This document shows positions 7,644 to 14,829 of a stretch of DNA of 20,477 nucleotides, one piece after another (position 1 is the stretch's first letter; the number at the start of each line of letters is the position of its first letter). The notes beneath the pieces are model-generated. The model was not told the DNA's origin, made no database searches, and was given only the letters and a program-made list of their open reading frames with translations. Source of the DNA: Candidatus Aminicenantes bacterium UBA876. Lineage in GTDB: Bacteria > Acidobacteriota > Aminicenantia > UBA2199. The translations under genes were made by a program, and so were the position numbers. The stretch is taken from the NCBI GenBank assembly GCA_002294665.1, contig DBFQ01000060.1, positions 1,336 through 21,812 of the forward strand. The letters are read 5' to 3'.

Positions 7644-9061
7644 GAATGGGCCGAACCGCGGGCCGTGCGCTTGATGATTTCCCAGGCGGCAACCACGTGA
7701 CGGCGTTCCTGACGGGTCTGCCCCACCACCAGGCGCAATGTCATTTTTCCGTTCAACTTCGTATGGGTGAGAAAGAGTTTGCCCGAGGTGTTCAATGCGT
7801 CCATCAGGCGCTGGTTGATTTGATCCAGTTTTTCCGCGTCGTCAACGCCCTGCGGGTGATAGCGGAAGCATACCGTGGCCAGCGGGGTGGGGGCCATGAG
7901 TTCGAAATCCGCTTCCCGGCGGATATCGTCCGCGACTTCGCCGGCCCAGCGGATGTGGTTGGCCACGGCTTCGCGCAGGCCCTGGACGCCGTATTCACGG
8001 ATCACGAACCATAATTTCAGCGCGCGGAAACGCCGGCCCAACTGGATGCCCCAGTCGCGGTAATTCGTGACACTGCCGTCCACGCTGGTTTTCAGGTATT
8101 CGGGAAGCAACGTGAAGGTGTTGACCAGGGCGTTCGGGTCGCGCACGAAGTAGGCGGAACAGTCGAAGTTGGTAAACATCCACTTGTGGGGGTTGAACAC
8201 GAAGCTGTCGACCGCTTCGATGCCTTTCAGCATCCAGCGCATGGAGGGAAGGATCAGCGCGGTGCCGGCATAGGCCGCGTCCACGTGCAGCCATAGCCCG
8301 TGGCGGCGGCACACGGCGGCGATCGCGTCCAGGGGGTCGATGGCGGTCGAACCCGTAGTGCCCAGGGCCGCCACCACGGCCAGCGGTTTGTAGCCTTCAT
8401 CGATGTCCGCGTTCACCGCCGCTTCCAGCGCGGCTGGATCCATGGCGAAATCTTCATTCAAAGCGATGCGACGCAGCCGGTGACTGCCGATACCGGCGAT
8501 GCGCACATCTTTTTCAATCGAGGAATGCGCTTCCCGGGAACAGTATACCGTGAATTGCTCCTTGCAGAAACCATGGCGGTTGATCGCCCATCCCGAGGCT
8601 TTTTCGCGCGCGGTGAGCAGGGCGCAGAGCGTGGCCGTGGAGGCGGAGTCCTGGATGACGCCGGTAAACTCCCGCGGCAGCCCGATCATTTCACGCAGCC
8701 ACTCCATCACGCGTTCTTCCAACTCGGTGGCGGCGGGCGAAGTCACCCAGCTCATGCACTGGGCGCCGAGGGTTGCGGTCAGCATCTCGGCCAGGATGGA
8801 AGGGAAAGAATTGTTGGCGTTGAAATAGGCAAAGTAGTTGGGGCTTTGCCAATGGGTCATTCCCGGCATGATCACGGATTCGAAATCGGCCATGATGCGT
8901 TCGAACGGTTCGCCCTGTTCAGGCGGGGCGGAATCCAACCTGGACAGCGTCTCTCCCGGGGCTACCCCGGACATGACCGGAAGGTTCTCCACGTTTGCGG
9001 CGTAATCCGCCATCCAGTCCACCAATTCATGCGCATACCTGCGAAATGATTCCACATCCAT
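7640..9061 (-). CDS. PLP-dependent aromatic L-amino acid decarboxylase (group II)
   Basis: This is a 473-residue fold-type I PLP enzyme that removes CO2 from an aromatic amino acid (Tyr, Trp, Phe or DOPA). Similarity to animal and plant AADC is strong: PGMTHWQSPNYFAYF at 66-80, His179 (cofactor stacking), Asp261 in VDAAYAG, and the Schiff-base Lys293 in NPHKW. Tyr322 in the catalytic-loop stretch PEYLK is present; aldehyde-synthase variants have Phe there, so true decarboxylation is expected. ATG at 9061 is chosen over an upstream GTG (9085): AAGGAGG lies five bases upstream and MDVESFRRYAHELVDWMADY matches the family N-terminus. It follows the phoU-like gene by 33 bases and overlaps the EamA gene. 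Exact substrate is uncertain. Confidence 0.9.
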   Translation of the reverse strand: MDVESFRRYAHELVDWMADYAANVENLPVMSGVAPGETLSRLDSAPPEQGEPFERIMADFESVIMPGMTHWQSPNYFAYFNANNSFPSILAEMLTATLGAQCMSWVTSPAATELEERVMEWLREMIGLPREFTGVIQDSASTATLCALLTAREKASGWAINRHGFCKEQFTVYCSREAHSSIEKDVRIAGIGSHRLRRIALNEDFAMDPAALEAAVNADIDEGYKPLAVVAALGTTGSTAIDPLDAIAAVCRRHGLWLHVDAAYAGTALILPSMRWMLKGIEAVDSFVFNPHKWMFTNFDCSAYFVRDPNALVNTFTLLPEYLKTSVDGSVTNYRDWGIQLGRRFRALKLWFVIREYGVQGLREAVANHIRWAGEVADDIRREADFELMAPTPLATVCFRYHPQGVDDAEKLDQINQRLMDALNTSGKLFLTHTKLNGKMTLRLVVGQTRQERRHVVAAWEIIKRTARGSAHS

Positions 9062-9094
9062 TCCGGCCTCCTTGGCGAGCTTCACAATGATATG

Positions 9095-9754
9095 CTATTC
9101 GTTGTAGCCGATGCGGTCAAGGGGGTTGACAACCGAGGAGGCGATGTTGGTCAGGTGGGAAGCGATTCGTTTCAGGAAGCGCAGGTAAAGTGTCAGGGCA
9201 ATGGCCTCACCCGGATTCAATCCGCCCACCCGGTTGGAGATCAGGCGGTGCAGCAGGCGCTCCACTTTGCACGTGATCGGCGCGTGGATGCGCATGGCTT
9301 TGCGCGCCGTATCCGGGTCATGGGTGCGCATGGCTTCAACGGTGCTTTCAAACAGCAGGGTCACGCTTTTCTCCAGGCCCTGGACGCTCTTGTCGATATC
9401 ACCGCCCTTGAGCTTTCGTGGATGCGTGGAAGAGAGTTCGAGGATGTTCTTGAAGTAGTCGCCGATGCGTTCCACGTCGTTGAGGATGCACATCAGGATC
9501 AGGCCGGAATTGAGTTCCTGGGGGCCGGAAATCGCCAGGTGGGTAAAGATGGCGCGGCGGCTGTCCATCTGGAAGCGGTTGATCTTCTTGTCTTCGGCCT
9601 TGATGTCGATATCGTCATCGCAGCGATCGCAATAGCGCAGCGTCTGGGTCACCTGCTTGAACATTTTCAGTTCTTTTTCCAGCAGTTCGGTGGCCCGGGT
9701 GAAGATCTTGTCGATTTCGCTCTGTTTGCGGAAAATATGCAGCAGTTCTTTCAT
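9095..9754 (-). CDS. PhoU-domain protein linked to Na/phosphate cotransporter
   Basis: This is a 219-residue, largely helical protein with two PhoU-like repeats. The first includes LMCILNDVERIGDYFKNILE (about residues 87-106) and the second LYLRFLKRIASHLTNIASSV (about 188-207); the ERIGDxxxNI pattern is the metal-binding PhoU signature. In many bacteria this domain is the C-terminal part of the Na/Pi cotransporter (YjbB/NptA type), where it is thought to regulate transport. Here it is a separate frame, but its ATG lies in the same frame as the transporter, separated only by TAA and one CCC codon. GGGAG seven bases upstream of the ATG would allow re-initiation. Confidence 0.85.
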   Translation of the reverse strand: MKELLHIFRKQSEIDKIFTRATELLEKELKMFKQVTQTLRYCDRCDDDIDIKAEDKKINRFQMDSRRAIFTHLAISGPQELNSGLILMCILNDVERIGDYFKNILELSSTHPRKLKGGDIDKSVQGLEKSVTLLFESTVEAMRTHDPDTARKAMRIHAPITCKVERLLHRLISNRVGGLNPGEAIALTLYLRFLKRIASHLTNIASSVVNPLDRIGYNE

Positions 9755-9757
9755 GGG

Positions 9758-10858
9758 TTATCTCCCGAAAAAAAGTATCGCCAGGGGCAGGATGAAAAAC
9801 TGTCCCAGCACGAACAACAGGGGAATCAGGCGGTTGCGACCGGCAATCTGCGCCAGTCCGCGCGCCAGGTTGATGGGTATCCCGCGAACAGGGGTGATCA
9901 GGATGATTCCCGTGATGTTGAAAATCAGGTGGGCCAGGGCGATCTGCAGACCCACGGGCTGTCCCAGGCACAACGCCGCCAGCATTGTGGTCACCGTGGT
10001 ACCGATGTTGGCGCCCAGGGTGAAGGGAAAAATCTGTTCCAGGGTCAGTACGCGGGCGGCGGCGAAAGGCACGACCAGGGAAGTGGTAACGGAACTGCTC
10101 TGGACAATGGCGGTGATCACGGTGCCCGAGAGCATGGCCCGTCCGTAGTTTTTAAAAAAATAGATGCCGAAGGCCTGGCGGATGCGGTCCAGCATCAATT
10201 GCTTGATGGAAACAACCATCTGGCGCAAAGCCAGGAACAGTATGATGGCGGCCGCAAGGCCGATCAGAAGGGGGTCGGCCCCCAGCACGCTCTGCACCAG
10301 GCGTATCCCCGGGTGAATGACCCAGTCCAGCGGCTTGAACAGGGCAATGCCGCCGAGGTGGCTGACCAGCCCGGACAGGGCTGCGGATATGCGTGTCAGG
10401 TAGCCGAAAAAATACTCCAGCGGGAAAATCAGGATCACCGAAATCAGGTTGAAAAAGTTCTGCACCACCGCGGCGGCGAAAGCGGGGCCGAACTCGTTGC
10501 GCCGCGTGATATGCGTCAACGACACCAGCACATTGGTGATGCAGGTACCGATGTTGGCGCCCATGACGATGTAGATCGCCAGGTGGAACGGCAGGGCCCC
10601 GGAAACGGTCAGGGCTACGGTCAGCGATGTGGTCGAGGAAGAGGATTGCACCAGTGAAGTGGAAAGCACACCGATCAGCAGTCCCATCAGGGGGGATCCG
10701 GCACGGGAGATCAGGGACCGGATGTGGCCTTCCGAGGCCAGCGTGAAGGAAACGGCGATCAATTTGACTGCCAGCAGAAATAAATACAGCGCCGCCAGCA
10801 GCTTCAGCCCGGCGATGATTTCCGGCATATATCGCTTGATTTGTGGTCTGAGCGTCAT
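9758..10858 (-). CDS. Na/phosphate cotransporter (NptA/YjbB, PF02690 type)
   Basis: This is a 366-residue inner-membrane transporter with the two inverted Na_Pi_cotrans repeats. Each repeat has the QSSS substrate motif and a GANIGT motif: QSSSS at 71-75 with GANIGT at 100-105, and QSSS at 253-256 with GANIGT at 282-287. It would couple sodium entry to phosphate movement. Homologues of E. coli YjbB carry a C-terminal PhoU domain; here the frame stops at TAA just before it. No strong ribosome site precedes ATG 10858, and the predicted -10 is only 11 bases away, so a nearly leaderless mRNA is possible. It diverges from a second, unrelated phosphate transporter. Confidence 0.9.
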   Translation of the reverse strand: MTLRPQIKRYMPEIIAGLKLLAALYLFLLAVKLIAVSFTLASEGHIRSLISRAGSPLMGLLIGVLSTSLVQSSSSTTSLTVALTVSGALPFHLAIYIVMGANIGTCITNVLVSLTHITRRNEFGPAFAAAVVQNFFNLISVILIFPLEYFFGYLTRISAALSGLVSHLGGIALFKPLDWVIHPGIRLVQSVLGADPLLIGLAAAIILFLALRQMVVSIKQLMLDRIRQAFGIYFFKNYGRAMLSGTVITAIVQSSSVTTSLVVPFAAARVLTLEQIFPFTLGANIGTTVTTMLAALCLGQPVGLQIALAHLIFNITGIILITPVRGIPINLARGLAQIAGRNRLIPLLFVLGQFFILPLAILFFGR

Positions 10859-10860
10859 GT

Positions 10861-10878
10861 CTTAACCGAATCTTAACA
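10861..10878. promoter_or_regulatory. Pho-box-like direct repeat
   Basis: CTTAACC-GAAT-CTTAACA is a pair of seven-base direct repeats (six identical bases) with an exact 11-base period, the geometry of PhoB/PhoP/SphR sites. The element resembles TTAACA-type PhoP boxes of Bacillus and the CTTAACC repeats of cyanobacterial SphR. It lies between two divergent phosphate importer genes and covers the predicted -10 of the Na/Pi transporter gene. Confidence 0.5.
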
Positions 10879-10898
10879 TTTCCGTGCCATATTGCCAA
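10870..10898 (-). promoter_or_regulatory. Predicted promoter of the Na/Pi cotransporter gene
   Basis: On the minus strand TTGGCA (10893-10898), a 17-base spacer and TAAGAT (10870-10875) are present. Transcription would start near 10863, leaving about five bases before ATG 10858. The -10 overlaps the Pho-box-like repeat. Confidence 0.5.
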
Positions 10899-10901
10899 TC
10901 G

Positions 10902-10930
10902 TTGACTTGGCCGGGAGGATGGGGTAAATT
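10902..10930 (+). promoter_or_regulatory. Predicted promoter of the PiT-family gene
   Basis: TTGACT (10902-10907), a 17-base spacer and TAAATT (10925-10930) form a good sigma-70-like promoter. Transcription would begin near 10937, ahead of the GAGAGGA ribosome site at 10954-10960 and the GTG at 10966. The Pho-box-like repeat is centred about 67 bases upstream of that start. Confidence 0.55.
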
Positions 10931-10965
10931 TCTTTTTCAAAACTCCAACCCGCGAGAGGAATGCC

Positions 10966-13230
10966 GTGGAATTCTATTTTTTCGCCGTTATCATCCTGAT
11001 GGCTCTCGCTGTTTCCGACCTGATGGTCGGCGTCAGCAACGACGCGGTCAATTTCCTGAATTCTTCCATCGGTTCCCGGGTGGCGCCGCGCTGGTTCATC
11101 ATGATTATCGCCAGCCTGGGGATGCTGGCCGGGGTTACCTTCTCTTCCGGCATGATGGAAGTGGCACGCAAGGGAATTTTCCATCCCCAGTATTTCACCA
11201 TGCCGGAGTTGATGGTTGTCTTCCTGGCCGTAATGCTGACCGATGTCATCCTGCTGGACCTGTTCAACACCTTCGGACTGCCGACATCCACTACGGTGTC
11301 GATCGTGTTTGAACTCCTGGGCGCGGCCGTGGCCGTCTCCATCATCAAGGTGATGCAGGCCGGTCGAGGCTTGTCCGCGATGGTCGAGTACATCAACACC
11401 AGCAAGGCCCTGGCCATCATTACCGGGATCCTGTTCAGTGTGGCCATCGCCTTTATTTTCGGCGCGCTGATCCAGTTTCTCACCCGGCTCATTTTCACTT
11501 TCGATTTCCACACCCGCCTCAAGCGCTACGGCGCCCTGTGGGGCGGGGTCGCCCTGGCGGCCATCATCTATTTCATCCTCATCAAGGGATCCAAGGGGGC
11601 GTCATTCATTACTGATCAGACCCTGGCATGGATCCAGACGCATACGCTCACCATCCTGGGCATGGCCTTCCTGGTTTGCGCGCTGCTTCTGCAATTGCTC
11701 CAGAGTCTGTTCCGTGTACACGTGCTCAAAGTCGTCGTACTGGTGGGAACCTTCGCCCTGGCCATGGCTTTTGCCGCCAATGACCTGGTCAATTTCATCG
11801 GCGTGCCCCTGGCCGGCCTCAGCGCTTTTCGCGCCGCCGAAGCCGCGGCGGATCCCCTTTCCCAGCTCATGACCGCGCTGCAGCAGCCGGTGCGTTCCAA
11901 CACCGGCCTGCTTCTGCTGGCGGGCATGATCATGGTGGCGACCCTGTGGCTTTCGCGCAAGGCCCAGACCGTAACGCGCACCGAAATCAGCCTGGGTCGC
12001 CAGGAGGAAGGGGTCGAACGCTTCGAAGCATCTTCGCTCAGCCGCGCCATCGTGCGCATGGGAACCGCCCTGGGCATGGGCGCACAGCGCATTCTGCCGG
12101 ACAAAGTCCGGCATGTGCTGTCTCGACGATTTGATCCCGCCCGCTGCCGTCAAGCGGCCGTTGAAGAGTCGGAACGCCCGCATTTCGACCTGGTGCGTGC
12201 CGCGGTCAACCTGATGGTGGCTTCCGTACTCATTTCCCTGGGAACATCGCTGAAGCTGCCCCTTTCCACCACCTATGTGACTTTCATGGTGGCGATGGGT
12301 TCTTCCTTCGCCGATCGTGCCTGGGGCCGTGACAGCGCGGTCTACCGCATCACCGGTGTCCTGACCGTAATCGGCGGCTGGTTCTTTACCGCTTTCATGG
12401 CCTTCACCCTGGCGCTGCTGTCGGCCTTCGCCATTTTTTACTGGCGTGTTCCCGCGGTCGTGGGTTTGCTCGCCCTCGTGGGAACACTGATCCTGCGCAA
12501 TCTCCGTATTCACCGCCGCCGCGAATCGGTTGAGTCGGAACTCGATGTGTTCAACCTGCGCAAAGTCAAGGACATGCGCTACGCCGTCGATACATCATTC
12601 AAGCATACGTCCATTTTCCTGGAACGCATCGCCCGCACCCTGGAGAAAGCTTACGCGGCCGTTTCCGCCTGCGATCGCTCCCAACTCAAGCTGCTGCGCA
12701 ACGAAACCAAGAAACTGGAGTTGTGGGCCAACATCATCGTGGCCAACATCTTCAAGGCCCTGCGCCTGATGCAGCAGGCCGACATTGAAACCTCCCAGCA
12801 CTATTCCCGGGTTGTCAGCGCCCTGCAGGAGAACGCCGAGTCCGTGCGCGATATCGTGCTGCGGGCGTATAACCATGTGTTGAACAACCACAAGCCCCTG
12901 CTGGCCGTGCAATTGGCGGAGTTGGGGCAGGTCAAGGAGTTGCTGGTCAACATGCTGGATGAAACCTCCGCCGCACTGGCGCGCCGCGGATCTTTGCCCA
13001 CAGAGCCCGTTGAGCAGACCCGGCGTCGCATTCGCAAACTGGCAGCCGCCTTGAACCGGGCTCAGATCGAACGCGTCCGCAACGAGACCAGTAAAACCCG
13101 GTTGAGTATCCTCTATTACGGCTTCTTGCGGGATTCCATGCAGATTGCGGAACATACCCTGCAATTGCTGGATGTGTTCCGCCTGTTTCAGGAACGCGAA
13201 GAGCGGGAAAACTCCACGGCGGAGCGTTGA
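10966..13230 (+). CDS. PiT-family inorganic phosphate transporter with C-terminal PhoU-like domain
   Basis: This is a 754-residue PHO4/PiT-type inner-membrane phosphate symporter. The first signature GVSNDAVNFLNSSIGS is at 22-37; the second half-repeat carries AANDLVNFIGVPLAG near residue 267, and LPTSTT / LPLSTTYVT motifs occur in both halves. A large hydrophilic insert (about 330-405) separates blocks of helices. After the last helix (about 510) a roughly 230-residue helical, charged domain resembles PhoU/DUF47 proteins (ETKKLELWANIIVANIF and similar). The start is GTG with GAGAGGA five bases upstream; no in-frame ATG fits better. It is divergent from the Na/Pi system, so both importers carry PhoU-type partners, one fused and one separate. 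Confidence 0.9.
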   Translation: MEFYFFAVIILMALAVSDLMVGVSNDAVNFLNSSIGSRVAPRWFIMIIASLGMLAGVTFSSGMMEVARKGIFHPQYFTMPELMVVFLAVMLTDVILLDLFNTFGLPTSTTVSIVFELLGAAVAVSIIKVMQAGRGLSAMVEYINTSKALAIITGILFSVAIAFIFGALIQFLTRLIFTFDFHTRLKRYGALWGGVALAAIIYFILIKGSKGASFITDQTLAWIQTHTLTILGMAFLVCALLLQLLQSLFRVHVLKVVVLVGTFALAMAFAANDLVNFIGVPLAGLSAFRAAEAAADPLSQLMTALQQPVRSNTGLLLLAGMIMVATLWLSRKAQTVTRTEISLGRQEEGVERFEASSLSRAIVRMGTALGMGAQRILPDKVRHVLSRRFDPARCRQAAVEESERPHFDLVRAAVNLMVASVLISLGTSLKLPLSTTYVTFMVAMGSSFADRAWGRDSAVYRITGVLTVIGGWFFTAFMAFTLALLSAFAIFYWRVPAVVGLLALVGTLILRNLRIHRRRESVESELDVFNLRKVKDMRYAVDTSFKHTSIFLERIARTLEKAYAAVSACDRSQLKLLRNETKKLELWANIIVANIFKALRLMQQADIETSQHYSRVVSALQENAESVRDIVLRAYNHVLNNHKPLLAVQLAELGQVKELLVNMLDETSAALARRGSLPTEPVEQTRRRIRKLAAALNRAQIERVRNETSKTRLSILYYGFLRDSMQIAEHTLQLLDVFRLFQEREERENSTAER

Positions 13231-13243
13231 ATCCTGAGCCGGG

Positions 13244-13897
13244 ATGGCCGATAATGTTGTGGTGACGACAGACGTCCGCACTTATCTGACCGTAACCCGC
13301 GCCTGGGGTCCGGTAGAGATCCGCGAAAAAGGTTCCCGCTTTATCGCCTGGCTTTTCCCTGCCCCGGAGCGGCAGGTTGCGGAAACCCACCTTTCCGACC
13401 TGCGGCGACAATACCATGATTCCACCCATGTATGCTTTGCCTGGCGCCTGGGAAAAGGGGTTGAGCGTGAGCATCGCTACAACGATGACGGCGAGCCCGG
13501 CGGTACCGCCGGACTGCCCATTTTCAACGAAATCCTGCGCCGGGATTACCTGGATGTGGTGGTCGCCGTTGTGCGCTATTTCGGCGGAGTCAAACTGGGA
13601 ACCGGCGGCCTGGCCCGCGCTTACGGTCGCGCCGCGCGCGCTGTGCTGGAGGTTTCGCAAGCCGCGGTCGTGCACCTGACCGATTCGGCCGTGTTGGAGT
13701 TTCCTTTCGATCTTACCGGCGAGGTCATGCAGGTTGCGCGGCGCCTGCAGGCGGAAATTGTCACGCAGGAACATGCGGCCACGGGAACCCGGATGACCCT
13801 GCTTGTTCCCCGCGGGAGCCTGGACGCGCTGCGCGCGGGCCTGCTCGAGGCCGGAGCCGGGAGAGTGACACTGACGCCAGGTAAAAGCACCAAGTGA
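13244..13897 (+). CDS. YigZ/IMPACT-family protein
   Basis: This is a 217-residue member of the YigZ/IMPACT family (UPF0029). The N-terminal domain has the signature NDDGEPGGTAGLP (80-92) and VVRYFGGVKLGTGG (109-122) followed by LARAYG. A short C-terminal alpha/beta domain (about 140-210) follows. Eukaryotic IMPACT regulates the GCN2 kinase; the bacterial role is not established, and nucleic acid or ribosome association has been proposed. It begins 13 bases after the PiT gene on the same strand with a weak ribosome site, so it is probably co-transcribed. Its stop overlaps the GTG start of the next gene (GTGA). Confidence 0.9.
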   Translation: MADNVVVTTDVRTYLTVTRAWGPVEIREKGSRFIAWLFPAPERQVAETHLSDLRRQYHDSTHVCFAWRLGKGVEREHRYNDDGEPGGTAGLPIFNEILRRDYLDVVVAVVRYFGGVKLGTGGLARAYGRAARAVLEVSQAAVVHLTDSAVLEFPFDLTGEVMQVARRLQAEIVTQEHAATGTRMTLLVPRGSLDALRAGLLEAGAGRVTLTPGKSTK

Positions 13898-14811
13898 AAA
13901 GTGATCAGCAAATGAACCGCAGTGACGCCCGCTTCCATCCGTTCCGCATCCGCAGCCGGCCCGGGGGGCGGCTGCCGCTGATTCTGTTGATCCTGATGAT
14001 TTTAAACGGCTGTGCCCTGAAACACGGCGACCGGGGGCCGGCGCTGAATTACTTTGAGTACAACCGGGGTAAATCTTTTGCCACGCGTGCCGATCTGCAA
14101 CTTGACTGGAACGGAAACTCATTGCTTTTCCACCAGGTCCGTTTCGAGGACGACTCTTTTTTCCCGGATAATTTCATCATTCCCAACGCTTTTTTGCGTC
14201 CGCTGGTTCAACTGCGTTTCGCGGATGCGTTGAAAGCCTTCACTGAACCGTATTACGGTTACCGCTTTGTGCGTTTCTTGCGGCGCAATCCGCATATCGG
14301 GCTGGGAATCGAATTCACCCACCACAAAATTTTTTTAAACCAGGCGGATCAGCAGGTGATTGTCAGCGGGTTTTTCCAGGGCCGGCCCGTGAACGCGCTT
14401 CTGCCCGTGAACCGGTTTGTGGAATACCTGAGCATTTCGCACGGAGTCAATCATTTGAACCTGGTATTCACCTACCGCTGGTTGCTGGCGCCGACAGCCG
14501 GCGTTCCGGAGGGGAGATGGCAGCCCTATGTCAGCGTGGGGGCCGGCCCGGCTTTTCCGCACCTGGAACTCAAGCTGCCGGGTGACGGCCCGAACTGGAC
14601 AGAGTACGCCTTCAAGTCCGGTCCGGGAAACTTCAACTTCTCCGCCGGCACGGGCGTTCGCTATCAGTTCAGTCCCCATTTCGGCGCTTACCTGGAATAC
14701 AAGTTTTCTTATTCCCATCTGTACGACCTGGATTTCTTTGATGGCGCGGGAAATTTGGAAATGGCGTTTCCCACCCATCACCTGATGTGGGGTATTTCGC
14801 TGATTTTCTAG
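13894..14811 (+). CDS. Predicted outer-membrane beta-barrel lipoprotein, unknown function
   Basis: I do not recognise a specific family. The 305-residue protein has a basic N-terminus, a hydrophobic stretch (about 27-37) and a lipobox-like ILNGC with Cys40. After it come alternating hydrophobic/polar strands rich in aromatic residues, glycine turns and a C-terminal strand ending in Phe (HLMWGISLIF), the pattern of a small outer-membrane barrel. It resembles OmpW/OmpA-like eight-stranded barrels only in plan. A GTG at 13894 overlaps the previous stop and is given here; ATG 13912 (six residues shorter) is an alternative, and neither has a strong ribosome site. A porin-like gene follows 18 bases later. 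Confidence 0.65.
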   Translation: MKSDQQMNRSDARFHPFRIRSRPGGRLPLILLILMILNGCALKHGDRGPALNYFEYNRGKSFATRADLQLDWNGNSLLFHQVRFEDDSFFPDNFIIPNAFLRPLVQLRFADALKAFTEPYYGYRFVRFLRRNPHIGLGIEFTHHKIFLNQADQQVIVSGFFQGRPVNALLPVNRFVEYLSISHGVNHLNLVFTYRWLLAPTAGVPEGRWQPYVSVGAGPAFPHLELKLPGDGPNWTEYAFKSGPGNFNFSAGTGVRYQFSPHFGAYLEYKFSYSHLYDLDFFDGAGNLEMAFPTHHLMWGISLIF

Positions 14812-14829
14812 CCCGGACAGGAGGCCTTC

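Noticed and set aside
6849..7700. 283-residue plus-strand frame opposite the EamA gene
   Set aside because: It is a Gln/Gly-rich shadow of a membrane-protein gene; no independent signal.
9092..10657. 521-residue plus-strand open frame opposite the Na/Pi transporter and PhoU genes
   Set aside because: The translation is Gln/Gly/His/Asp-rich, has no ribosome site, and mirrors two well-supported genes.
13894..14811. PagL-type lipid A deacylase identity for the small barrel
   Set aside because: The HGVNHLN stretch lacks the His-x-Ser catalytic arrangement of PagL.
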